Assembly (NCBI RefSeq): GCF_014641715.1
Contig: NZ_BMIG01000004.1
Span: 285,551-349,550, forward strand
DNA from: Polaromonas eurypsychrophila
GTDB lineage: Bacteria > Pseudomonadota > Gammaproteobacteria > Burkholderiales > Burkholderiaceae_C
Direction of reading: 5' to 3'
DNA: 64,000 nucleotides
The position numbers and the translations under genes were made by a program. The notes below the pieces were generated by a model. The model made no database searches. It worked only from the letters and a program-made list of their open reading frames with translations, and was not told where the DNA came from. Shown here piece after piece: positions 45,852 through 54,222 of this stretch (position 1 is its first letter; each line of letters starts with the position of its first letter).

Positions 45852-46289
45852 TCAACCCATCATGGCGGTATAGCGACGCTGCATTTCCTCGGGCGCCACC
45901 ACTTCAATGCTGTGCCCCACGTTCCAGCGATGGCCGAAGGGGTCAATGAATCAGCCCGAGCGTTCGCCGTAGAACTGGTCCTGGGCGGGAATTTCCAGCA
46001 TCGCGCCAGCTTCCATCGCGCGCGTGATCACATCGACGCAGTTGTTGACATGCAGATGCAGGCTCATGGCCTGCGAAGCGCCAGCCTGCGGTGCCAGGAT
46101 GTCGTATTCCGGAAATTCGTCCGACAGCATCAGCGTCGCGCCCTTGAAGGCCAGCTCCGCATGGCCGACACGGCCGCTGGGCTCCACCAGCCGGAATTTC
46201 TCGGTGACGCCGAAGACGGGGGTGTAGAAGTCAATCGCTGCGCTGGTGTTTTTGACACGCATGCAGACAAACAATTCGTGAACCGCCAT
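45852..46289 (-). pseudogene. VOC/glyoxalase-type gene with an internal TGA stop
   Basis: The frame starts MAVHELFVCMRVKNTSAAIDFYTPVFGVTEKFRL and continues to FYGERSG, then a TGA at 45951-45953. In the same frame it resumes as FIDPFGHRWNVGHSIEVVAPEEMQRRYTAMMG. Members of this family normally have Arg or another residue between GERSG and the DPFGH block, so a CGA-to-TGA change is the simplest reading. The truncated product would lack the last metal ligand region and the terminal helix. It could be a pseudogene or be read through. Confidence 0.75.
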
Positions 46290-46409
46290 GGCGGTCTCCC
46301 GGAAAATGGGCAGGTGCGCTTGTGCACCTTCGATCCCGCAGCTTAGGCGGCTTGTCTTCGCCTGTCTTGAACAAAAATGGACATCGCCAGGCGCGGCCAA
46401 ATAAAACCG

Positions 46410-46601
46410 GCACATGGTTGGCGACGACCGGGCGGGCCACGCGGTATTGCCCGGGCGTCAGGCCTGAGAAGTCGCGGAAGTCGCGGTTGAAATTCGGTTG
46501 GGCACTGCAACCCGCAGTCAGAGGGCGACCTCGGACAGGCCCGCCTGCCGTCGCCCCTGGCCCTGCATCAGGCGCCACAGAGTGACGGCCAGGCGCAGCA
46601 C
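46410..46601 (-). pseudogene. Remnant of an AraC-family regulator (C-terminal DNA-binding part)
   Basis: One frame gives LRLAVTLWRLMQ...AGLSEVAL then a stop; a different frame gives AQPNFNRDFRDFSGLTPGQYR, the second helix-turn-helix of AraC proteins. Several indels separate the pieces, and no N-terminal domain is found upstream. The remaining sequence to 46730 holds nothing I can name. It directly precedes the decayed VOC gene, a common regulator-enzyme pairing, so both may have decayed together. Confidence 0.6.
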
Positions 46602-46730
46602 AAGGTGAATTTCGCCAGCAGCAATAATCTACGGGGGTGCAGGCAGCGCGTGCGGCGTGGCCGGCGCGTTGAACCACATCGACCGTACCAGGGCGGCCGG
46701 CGCTGGGCGGGGTGCGCGCTCCATCCGCTC

Positions 46731-47252
46731 CTAGATGCGGCCCAGATCCTGGATCGCGTCGACGATCATGCCGGAGCCCACGGCAATCAACAAAATGTCT
46801 GCCGCGACACGCACATATTTGTGACCCGCTGGCGGAGCGCCGAGTTGCACCACTACCGACTGCGGCACCGGGTAGTAGCGCACATCGCTGGGCAGCGACT
46901 GGCCGACAGCCCATTTTTTGGCCTGACCGGGGGGCAGGCAACCATTGTTCTTTTTGGCCAGGCCGGGCGGGCAACGGCCGGCGCGGTATTGCTGGCCGTA
47001 GTATTCCTGCACCACCACACGTTGCGGCGCACCGAAGTAGCCACCGACGCTGACCTGGGCTGGTGCTACGCCGACCGCGGAGTCCTTTTTTCCGTCGATG
47101 CGGTTTTCACTGCGATTTTCTTTCTGCTCGTGTTTGCCGCCTTTTCCCTGGCCGGCCCATTCGGGTTTTTCGGCCCAGGCAGAACCGGCAATCAGAGCAC
47201 CGATCAGTACCAGGGGAAGCATGGAAATGCGAAAAGAAGAGTGGGTAGTCAT
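46731..47252 (-). CDS. RcnB/CigR-like periplasmic protein
   Basis: A 173-aa exported protein with a signal peptide (FRISMLPLVLIGALIAGSAWA), a charged middle (KPEWAGQGKGGKHEQKENRSENRIDGKK), GLAKKNNGCLPPGQAKKWAVGQSLP, and a C-terminal hydrophobic segment YVRVAADILLIAVGSGMIVDAIQDL. The PPG(L/Q)AKK and Y-x-RV-x-DILLIA pattern fits the RcnB/CigR family, linked elsewhere to metal homeostasis or virulence control. Function here is not known. It stands alone in a repeat-rich region. Confidence 0.75.
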   Translation of the reverse strand: MTTHSSFRISMLPLVLIGALIAGSAWAEKPEWAGQGKGGKHEQKENRSENRIDGKKDSAVGVAPAQVSVGGYFGAPQRVVVQEYYGQQYRAGRCPPGLAKKNNGCLPPGQAKKWAVGQSLPSDVRYYPVPQSVVVQLGAPPAGHKYVRVAADILLIAVGSGMIVDAIQDLGRI

Positions 47253-47500
47253 CGTGTCACCTTGTGGGTATTGAATTTTGTAGTGGTGCAGCGGACGAGG
47301 TCCGGTCGGCTCGTCCACCACTTCATAACGCGACAGCCTGGATGTCGTTGGCCGCTTGCTTGCCAGAGCGTCCCTGACGCGGTCTTGTCCTACAACAAGT
47401 TTGCGCCAGCCTGTCTCTTCATCATCCCGGACGCACTTAAACCGCTATCGATCTGCAGTCCGCCAGCGCCGGTGGGAGACCCTGCGTGTCAGTCTCAGTC

Positions 47501-47932
47501 TCAGCGATTTTTATCGGTGGCCAGGGCGCTTTCAAACTCCTGGCGCGACAACACGCCATCCTTGTTGGCGTCGGCCTCGTCAAAGTGGCGTGCCACGCCG
47601 CGAAAACCAGCGGCTTCATCGCGGCTGATTTTGCTGTCTTTGTTGCCGTCGATGAAGCGGAAGGCCTGCGCGATCTGCGCGACCGTGTATTTGCGCTCGG
47701 TGGACGCAGCGGCTGCTGCCGCAATTTGTGCGGTTGCGGAAGCTGGTTGGGGCGTTTGCGCCTGTGCGCTTGCGCCGAACAGCACCACCGCCGTCCCCAA
47801 CGCAAACAAGTTGCCGAGCACGAAGAGGGTGGGCGCGACGATTTTGCCGCTGTGTGGATTCACCAGGCCAACCAGAGGCGCGGAGCCCGCACGGGCGGAG
47901 GAGGGTGGTTGGCAATCGGTGAGAAAAGTCAT
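47501..47932 (-). CDS. EF-hand domain protein
   Basis: A 143-aa product with one hydrophobic segment (TLFVLGNLFALGTAVVLFGASAQA, signal or anchor) and two calcium-binding EF-hand loops, DGNKDSKISRDE and DANKDGVLSRQE, in FRFIDGNKDSKISRDEAAGF and FDEADANKDGVLSRQEFESAL. Both loops keep the 1-3-5-12 acidic ligands. The long N-terminal stretch before the hydrophobic segment makes the start uncertain. Likely exported and Ca-binding. Confidence 0.75.
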   Translation of the reverse strand: MTFLTDCQPPSSARAGSAPLVGLVNPHSGKIVAPTLFVLGNLFALGTAVVLFGASAQAQTPQPASATAQIAAAAAASTERKYTVAQIAQAFRFIDGNKDSKISRDEAAGFRGVARHFDEADANKDGVLSRQEFESALATDKNR

Positions 47933-48261
47933 GGGAGTTTTAACCGGTGGTAAGACACCATGCTATTGGAGGCCAGGAATCGCCTTGAAGCCAGGGCCTT
48001 TGCAAGGTGTTTCCCCGAGTTACATCCGGCACGCTGTGCGACACATTTCTTTGCACACACATCGCGACTTACCGTCTGACAGCGATCCTACGCGGTAGTC
48101 AAGGCCAGCCGGAAATTTAAGGAAAAGAGCCCTCGAGCCCATAGCTGGCGGGTGCAAGCAGCTACGAATTCAGTAGCAAATGGCAAGGCGACCTGGGCGT
48201 GGGTGTTTTGTCGCTACCATCGCTGCAAACCCCGGCCCTTTTTTTGCACAGGCACCGCATC
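47933..48261. other. Gene-free gap with one repeat copy
   Basis: 329 bp between the divergent EF-hand and AI-2E-type genes. Apart from the family A repeat at 48128-48177 I see no gene or strong hairpin. It should contain promoters for both neighbours. Confidence 0.5.
48128..48177 (+). repeat. Dispersed repeat family A, intergenic copy
   Basis: AGCTGGCGGGTGCAAGCAGC is followed by TACGAATTCAGTAGC. Confidence 0.7.
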
Positions 48262-49398
48262 ATGAAACTATCCAGCATCGCCCGATCGACCTCTTTGGAG
48301 AACCGGTTTTTCCTGCTCCTGCTGCTGCTGGTGTCGCTGGCCTTTGCCTGGGTGCTCTGGCCGTTTTATGGCGCGGTGTTCTGGGGCGCCATCTTCGCGC
48401 TGATGTTCACGCCGCTATTTGCGCGCCTGCTCAAGGCCATGCCGGGCCGGCGCACGCTGGCCGCGCTGGCTGCACTGACCATCATCCTGGTGGCCGTGAT
48501 CCTTCCCTTGGGTCTGATCGTTGCCTCACTGGTGCAGGAGGCCTCCGCGCTGTACCAGCGCATGCAGTCGGGCGAGTTCAGCGTCGGCATGTACTTCCAG
48601 CAGGTGTACGGCGCGCTGCCGGCCTGGGTCACTGGCCTGTTGGACCGCTTCGGGCTGAGCAACACCGGCGTGATCCTGGAGCGGGTGTCGGCCAGTCTGT
48701 CCAAGGGCAGCCAGTTTCTGGCCACGCAGGCGCTCAACATCGGCCAGAACGCCTTTGATTTTGTGGTCACCTTTTTCGTGATGCTTTACATCCTGTTTTT
48801 CCTGCTGCGTGACGGCGGCGCGCTGGCGCAGCGAATCCGCGATGCGGTGCCGCTGGAATCCGGCATCAAGCGCGAGCTGTCCAGCAAGTTTGTCACCGTG
48901 ATTCGCGCCACCGTCAAGGGCAATGTGGTGGTTGCCATGCTGCAGGGCGCGCTCGGCGGCCTGATCTTCTGGATGCTGGGCATCCACGCGCCGGTGCTGT
49001 GGGGCACGCTGATGGCGTTTCTCTCACTCTTGCCGGCCGTGGGCGCGGCGCTGGTCTGGGGGCCGGTGGCGATTTATTTTCTGATCACCGGTGACCTGAC
49101 GAAGGGCCTGATCCTGATGGCTTTCGGCGTGTTGGTGATCGGCCTGGTGGACAACATCCTGCGTCCGCTGCTGGTAGGCAAGGACACCAAGATGCCCGAC
49201 TTCGTGGTGCTGGTTTCGACCATAGGCGGCATGGCGATCTTCGGCCTGAACGGCTTTGTGATCGGTCCGGTGGTGGCAGCGATGTTCATGGCGGCCTGGG
49301 ACCTGTTCGCCAAGGCGCGTGAGGAAGCGGCGCAGCCGGTGGTGCTGTCACCCGCACCGGTTGCTGCGCCGCAGGGCGAGGACGCGAAAGAGCGCTAG
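48262..49398 (+). CDS. AI-2E family transporter
   Basis: A 378-aa inner-membrane protein of the AI-2 exporter/antiporter-like family (PF01594 type). It has about eight helices, starting FFLLLLLLVSLAFAWVLWPFYGAVFWGAIFALMF, with the family-typical segments FFVMLYILFFLLRDG, GNVVVAMLQGALGGLIFWMLG, LMAFLSLLPAVGAALVWGP and VLVIGLVDNILRPLLVGK. Substrates are varied or unknown (autoinducer-2, Na+/H+). The ATG at 48262 is chosen; the preceding 21 codons look non-coding. Confidence 0.9.
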   Translation: MKLSSIARSTSLENRFFLLLLLLVSLAFAWVLWPFYGAVFWGAIFALMFTPLFARLLKAMPGRRTLAALAALTIILVAVILPLGLIVASLVQEASALYQRMQSGEFSVGMYFQQVYGALPAWVTGLLDRFGLSNTGVILERVSASLSKGSQFLATQALNIGQNAFDFVVTFFVMLYILFFLLRDGGALAQRIRDAVPLESGIKRELSSKFVTVIRATVKGNVVVAMLQGALGGLIFWMLGIHAPVLWGTLMAFLSLLPAVGAALVWGPVAIYFLITGDLTKGLILMAFGVLVIGLVDNILRPLLVGKDTKMPDFVVLVSTIGGMAIFGLNGFVIGPVVAAMFMAAWDLFAKAREEAAQPVVLSPAPVAAPQGEDAKER

Positions 49399-49454
49399 TC
49401 ACCGGGCGAAAAGCCGCTCGTTCTCAGGGAAACTGGCCCTGGCCCCCGTTCGTT

Positions 49455-49482
49455 AAACGTAGATAGCTATGAATTTCATAGC
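49455..49482 (+). repeat. Dispersed repeat family A, short copy
   Basis: The palindrome GATAGCTATGAATTTCATAGC lies 74 bp after the AI-2E-type gene and could act as a weak hairpin. Confidence 0.6.
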
Positions 49483-49646
49483 ATTCTGGTCGTTCTGATG
49501 CGCTCCGCGCCTACATGATCAGGCACCGAATGGCTGCGCCGGTCACGGCGCACGGCCCCTAGGCTTGGGAACCTCATCCCCTCAAAACCATCCACCGCCA
49601 TGCCTGACTTACGCCTTTGCTTGCCTGCGGGCCACCCCAGCCGGTC

Positions 49647-50975
49647 ATGAGATTTCTCGGCGTCGGCGAACACAACGACCTCGCAGCCATGTACCACGGG
49701 CTGGCGGCACGCGGCCACGAGGTCCGGGTGTTTGTCGCGGACCCGGCCTGCCACGATGTGTTCGGCGGCATGCTCGAACGTGTTAGCGACTGGCGCGCCG
49801 AACTGGACTGGCTTCGCGCGGCAGGTGAGGGCGGTTTGGCCCTGTTCGAATCGGCCGTTGACGGAGAGGCCCAGGATGAACTGCGCCGCGACGGCTTTCG
49901 GGTCATAGGCGGCAGCGCGCTTGGTGACCGGCTCGAAGCGGACCGCGAGTTCGGCCAGCAGGTGCTGCGCGCAAGCGGCCTGCAAACCGCACGCAGCCAC
50001 AGTTTCAGCGCCTATGCCGACGCCATCGGGTTTCTCGAACGCACAGGCGGGCGCTACGTCCTGAAGTTCAACGGGGCCGACAGCCCGCGCACCCGCAATT
50101 ACATCGGCGAGCTCGACGACGGCGCCGACATGCTGGCGCTGCTGGCGATGTACCGCGACCATGCGCTGCCGGGCGCCCGGCCCGACTTTGTGCTGATGGA
50201 GCATTTGCAGGGCGTGGAGGTCGGTGTCGGCGCCTATTTCAATGGTGAGGAATTTCTCGACACCGCCTGCATCGACTTTGAGCACAAGCGCTTTTTCCCC
50301 GGCGAACTCGGTGAGCTGACCGGCGAGATGGGCACCATCGTAAGTTACCGCGGCGCGGAGCGCCTGTTCGACGCGGCGCTGGCGCCGCTGGCCGCCCTGT
50401 TGCGCGAAGGCGGCTACTGCGGCTACATCAATGTCAATCTGATTGCCAACGAAGCCGGGCTCTGGCCGCTGGAGTTCACCAGCCGTTTCGGTTACCCGGG
50501 CTTTGCCATTTGCGAGGCCCTGCATGCCGAACCCTGGGAAGACATTTTTGTGCGCATGTTGCGGCGCGACAGCCTGCGCCTGCACACGCGTGAAGGTTTT
50601 GCCGCAGGTGTGGTGCTGACGGTGCCGCCTTTTCCCTATCGCCAGGGTTATGAAGAACTGTCCAAAGGCGAGCCAATCTGCTTTCGCCCGCAGATGAGCG
50701 CGGCCGACCACGAGGCTCTGCACTTCGCGGAAGTTGCCAGGGTGGGTGGCCAGCTGGTCACCAGCGGCGCCAGTGGTTATATCGGGGTCGCCACTGGAAC
50801 CGGCGGCAGCGTGCGCCAGGCGCGCGACCAGGCTTACCGGGTGGCGCGGCAGGTGGTGATTCCGAACCTGCGCTACCGCTCCGACATCGGGGACCGCGTG
50901 ATCTCGCGTGACCTGCTCACGCTGATGGTGCTGGGCTGGCTGGACGCTGATGCGGCGGTGCAGGGCGGCGGCTAG
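49647..50975 (+). CDS. GARS-like ATP-grasp ligase of unknown substrate
   Basis: A 442-aa protein related to phosphoribosylamine-glycine ligase (PurD) but divergent. The N-terminal domain is Rossmann-like (MRFLGVGEHNDLAAMYHGLAARGHEVRVFVADP), followed by an ATP-grasp core: YVLKFNG (ATP lysine), FVLMEHLQGVEVGVGAYFNG and GLWPLEFTSRFGYPGFA. PurD enzymes read LEFN-x-RFGDPE at that last place; here Asn is Thr and the DPE is absent. So it probably joins a carboxylate to an amine other than phosphoribosylamine. It is 108 bp upstream of a diiron-oxygenase-like gene in the same direction, suggesting a shared pathway. Confidence 0.8.
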   Translation: MRFLGVGEHNDLAAMYHGLAARGHEVRVFVADPACHDVFGGMLERVSDWRAELDWLRAAGEGGLALFESAVDGEAQDELRRDGFRVIGGSALGDRLEADREFGQQVLRASGLQTARSHSFSAYADAIGFLERTGGRYVLKFNGADSPRTRNYIGELDDGADMLALLAMYRDHALPGARPDFVLMEHLQGVEVGVGAYFNGEEFLDTACIDFEHKRFFPGELGELTGEMGTIVSYRGAERLFDAALAPLAALLREGGYCGYINVNLIANEAGLWPLEFTSRFGYPGFAICEALHAEPWEDIFVRMLRRDSLRLHTREGFAAGVVLTVPPFPYRQGYEELSKGEPICFRPQMSAADHEALHFAEVARVGGQLVTSGASGYIGVATGTGGSVRQARDQAYRVARQVVIPNLRYRSDIGDRVISRDLLTLMVLGWLDADAAVQGGG

Positions 50976-51083
50976 CCCGGCGCTGTGGAGGTAGGAGGTT
51001 TCCCACCTGCGCTGAGGCGGCTCACCGATACGACAGATGCCCGGCCGCACGCATCCTGAATTGCTCTTACTACCTGACTGACC

Positions 51084-52559
51084 ATGTATATCTCTGCGAA
51101 TGAATGGTTTTCCCGTCCGCCGGTTGCGCCTTCCGGCCCTGCCGCGCTGGCCGTGCCCGGCGGATCGCTGGCACATTTCTACAGCCGGCTGCTGGCAGCC
51201 GATACCCCAGACGCCCTGAAAAGCGAGGCAGGCTCTTTCCTCGATGGGCAGATTGCTGCAACCGCCGGCCTGCCCTGCGACCTGCCGGAGACCCCGCAGG
51301 AGCTTGAGGTCTGGATGCACGCCGGCGCGCAGCGCACTACCGCGGCCTACGGCCGGTATCTGGAAGAACGCCACGCCGGGGTGCCGCGCCGCTATTTCAG
51401 CAACCGGGCGCATGCGCTGTACTTTCTTCGTGCCGTGGCGCCGACCAAGCTGGTAGACGGCGCCTGGTTGTACGGCCTGCTCAAGCACTGGCGCAATCCG
51501 CGCTTCGCCGACCTGCTGCGCACCTATGTCGAGGAACTGGGCGACGGCGCTGCCGACAAAAATCATGTCGTGATCTACCGTGCACTGATGACGCGGTACG
51601 GCCTGGATTCTCTCGACAAGCTCGACGACGGCCTGTACACGCAGGGCGTGATCCAGCTCGCGTTGGCCTGCACTGCCGAAGATTATTTGCCGGAAGTGAT
51701 TGGTTTCAATCTCGGTTATGAACAGCTGCCGCTGCACTTGCTGATTACCGCCTATGAACTCAACGAGCTGGGGCTGGATCCCTATTACTTCACACTTCAT
51801 GTGACGGTGGACAACCCGGACGCCGGGCACGCTAGGCGCGCGGTGCAGGCGGTGCTGGACAACCTGCCGCGCCTGGACGATGCCGATGATTTCTGGCGCC
51901 GCGTGCGGCAGGGCTACCAGCTCAGCAACGCGGGCGTGGGCAGCACCGATGTGATATCGGGCTTCGACATCGAGCAGCAAGTGGTGCGTATCTTCTCGCA
52001 CAAAAGCGCCGCCGGTCACGGCGCGCACTCCGACTACTGCCGCGTTGCCGGGCGCAACATCAACGACTGGTTGGCACGCAAGGAGGACGTCCCCGAATTC
52101 CTGGCTGCATTGCAAAAAGCCGGCTGGATCAAGCGCGGCGCGCCCGTGGAAGAAAGCCGCTTCTGGAGCTTGTTGCAAGGCGCGCGCGCCGAGATGTTCG
52201 GTGTGTTCAGTCCGTATGAGCTGCAGCTGATCCACGACTGGATACGTGGCGAGGCCAGTCAGGACGGCCGGCCTTTTACCGAGGCCGACGGTGGTGCTGA
52301 TACGGCGCGCCGCCCCAGTTTCCGCGTTGCGGCCCGGCTCGCTGCCACCCGTGGCGTGTCTGCTTTTGATGCTGGTTCTGCCGCCGACACAGAGGACTTG
52401 CTCGATGCAGACCTGCAGGCACTCACGCAGCAACTCGCCAGGCTCGATGCCGCCGGCCAAGGACGGCTGCTGGTGCAGGCCATGGCGCCCAGCCAGCACT
52501 GGACGCCGGCTGGTCTGCAGGCGACGCGGTTGTTCATGCGGCGCATGGGCAGTTTTTGA
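51084..52559 (+). CDS. Heme-oxygenase-like diiron protein (iron-containing redox enzyme family)
   Basis: A 491-aa all-helical protein. The region 145-250 carries the pattern of heme-oxygenase-like diiron oxidases: YVEELGDGAADKNH (E151, H161), NLGYEQLPLH (E213) and YYFTLHVTVDNPDAGHA (H239, D243, H249), which could bind two irons. Such enzymes oxidise amines or fatty acids, cleave C-C bonds, or form N-N bonds. About 150 residues after 330 form an extra domain that I do not recognise. It follows the ATP-grasp gene and precedes urtA by 183 bp. The reaction is unknown. Confidence 0.78.
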   Translation: MYISANEWFSRPPVAPSGPAALAVPGGSLAHFYSRLLAADTPDALKSEAGSFLDGQIAATAGLPCDLPETPQELEVWMHAGAQRTTAAYGRYLEERHAGVPRRYFSNRAHALYFLRAVAPTKLVDGAWLYGLLKHWRNPRFADLLRTYVEELGDGAADKNHVVIYRALMTRYGLDSLDKLDDGLYTQGVIQLALACTAEDYLPEVIGFNLGYEQLPLHLLITAYELNELGLDPYYFTLHVTVDNPDAGHARRAVQAVLDNLPRLDDADDFWRRVRQGYQLSNAGVGSTDVISGFDIEQQVVRIFSHKSAAGHGAHSDYCRVAGRNINDWLARKEDVPEFLAALQKAGWIKRGAPVEESRFWSLLQGARAEMFGVFSPYELQLIHDWIRGEASQDGRPFTEADGGADTARRPSFRVAARLAATRGVSAFDAGSAADTEDLLDADLQALTQQLARLDAAGQGRLLVQAMAPSQHWTPAGLQATRLFMRRMGSF

Positions 52560-52742
52560 TTCGTACTGGCGACATGGGCGTCGGTCACTCAAAGGTCCTG
52601 TAGGCCCCTTCCTACATACGCCACCCGGCGTATAGCCCGTTCGCCCTCCGGTCTCCAGAATCACTGCATCGCTTCGTAAAGGCCGCCTCCCGCGGCTTTT
52701 GCGGAGCGACAAGTGATTGACCCCCTACCGGAGAAGCTACAC

Positions 52743-54020
52743 ATGCAACGTCGTTTTACCCTCAAGGCGCTGAGCGCCGCCGTCGCCCTGGCGGGCCTCT
52801 CTGTCCTGCCAGCCCATGCCCAGTCGGGCGGCACCATCAAGGTGGGCATTCTGCACAGCCTGTCGGGCACCATGGCCATCTCGGAAACCGTGTTGAAAGA
52901 CACCGTGCTGATGGCGATTGACGAAATCAATGCCAAGGGTGGCGTGATGGGCAAGAAGCTCGAGCCCGTGATCGTGGACCCGGCTTCCAACTGGCCGCTG
53001 TTTGCCGAAAAAACCAAGCAGTTGCTTGGCCAGGACAAGGTCTCGGTGATTTTTGGCTGCTGGACCTCGGTGTCGCGCAAGTCCGTGCTGCCTGTGGTTG
53101 AAGAAATGAACGGCCTGCTGTTCTACCCCGTGCAATACGAAGGTGAAGAGCTGTCCAAGAATGTGTTTTACACCGGTGCGGCGCCCAACCAGCAGGCCAT
53201 TCCTGCGGTTGATTACCTGATGAGCAAGGCCGGCGGTGGCGCCAAGCGCTGGGTTCTGCTGGGCACCGACTATGTGTACCCGCGCACCACCAACAAAATT
53301 CTGCGTGCCTACCTGAAGAGCAAAGGTGTGGCCGACAAGGACATCGACGAGAAATACACACCGTTTGGTCACTCCGACTACCAGACCATCGTGGCTGACG
53401 TGAAAAAATTCTCTGCCGGCGGCAAAACCGCTGTGGTCTCGACCATCAATGGCGACTCCAATGTTCCTTTCTACAAGGAACTGGGCAACGCCGGCCTGAA
53501 GGCCAAGGACGTGCCGGTTGTCGCCTTCTCTGTGGGTGAAGAAGAGCTGCGCGGGGTGGACACCAAGCCGCTGGTCGGCCACCTGGCTGCCTGGAACTAT
53601 TTCCAGTCGATCAAGAACCCGGCCAACACCGAGTTCATCAAGAAGTGGGGCGACTACGCCAAGGCCAAGGGCATCGCCGGTCACAAGGACAAGCCTTTGA
53701 CCAACGATCCGATGGAGGCGACCTACATCGGCATCAACATGTGGAAGCAGGCTGTCGAGAAAGCCAAGTCCACCGACACCGACAAGGTGATCGCCGCCAT
53801 GGCCGGCCAGACCTTCAAGGCACCGTCCGGCATCGTCTCCAAGATGGACGAGAAAAACCATCACCTGCACAAGTCGGTGTTCATTGGCGAGATCAAGGCC
53901 GACGGCCAGTTCAACGTGGTGTGGAAAACACCCGGCCCGGTGAAAGCAAAGCCATGGAGCCCGTACATCGAAGGCAACGACAAGAAGCCCGACGAGCCGG
54001 CAAAAATGGCCTCCAAATAA
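52743..54020 (+). CDS. urtA: Urea ABC transporter, periplasmic binding protein
   Basis: UrtA binds urea in the periplasm and hands it to UrtBC. The 425-aa product has a signal peptide ending AHA-Q (residue 26) and the family sequence GGTIKVGILHSLSGTMAISETVLKDTVLMAIDEINAKGGVMGKKLEPVI, then FGCWTSVSRKSVLPV, LLFYPVQYEGEE and LTNDPMEATYIGINMW. GGAG precedes the ATG at 52743. A strong terminator after the gene separates it from urtB, so UrtA is probably made in excess over the membrane parts. Confidence 0.97.
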   Translation: MQRRFTLKALSAAVALAGLSVLPAHAQSGGTIKVGILHSLSGTMAISETVLKDTVLMAIDEINAKGGVMGKKLEPVIVDPASNWPLFAEKTKQLLGQDKVSVIFGCWTSVSRKSVLPVVEEMNGLLFYPVQYEGEELSKNVFYTGAAPNQQAIPAVDYLMSKAGGGAKRWVLLGTDYVYPRTTNKILRAYLKSKGVADKDIDEKYTPFGHSDYQTIVADVKKFSAGGKTAVVSTINGDSNVPFYKELGNAGLKAKDVPVVAFSVGEEELRGVDTKPLVGHLAAWNYFQSIKNPANTEFIKKWGDYAKAKGIAGHKDKPLTNDPMEATYIGINMWKQAVEKAKSTDTDKVIAAMAGQTFKAPSGIVSKMDEKNHHLHKSVFIGEIKADGQFNVVWKTPGPVKAKPWSPYIEGNDKKPDEPAKMASK

Positions 54021-54054
54021 GGCCGCTGCCGCAGGTTTTTCGGACCTGCGGTGC

Positions 54055-54094
54055 AAACCGCACCTGGGTTGCAGAAACAGGTGCGGTTTTTTTT
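54055..54094 (+). terminator. Strong intrinsic terminator between urtA and urtB
   Basis: The 11-bp stem AACCGCACCTG / CAGGTGCGGTT is followed by eight T. It probably acts as a partial terminator that lets some polymerase through to urtBCDE. Confidence 0.92.
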
Positions 54095-54222
54095 GGTCTG
54101 GCCCAGTTCTTGCACTACTCCGGTGCATGAACCGGGTCACGTTTTTCCAAGGAAGTTGCAGTCTGGGCATGACAGCAAGCCGTACCGGCGCGCTGCGGTG
54201 CCCACCCTACAGGTTCATTACC

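Noticed and set aside
49476..52712. An open frame of 1078 codons on the minus strand
   Set aside because: It lies opposite the ATP-grasp and diiron genes, whose protein motifs and start sites are clear. Long antisense frames are expected in high-GC DNA, and the translation shows no recognisable domain.
52560..52742. Sigma-54 promoter for urtA
   Set aside because: No TGGC-N7-TTGC-like pair was found upstream of urtA, in contrast to ureA.
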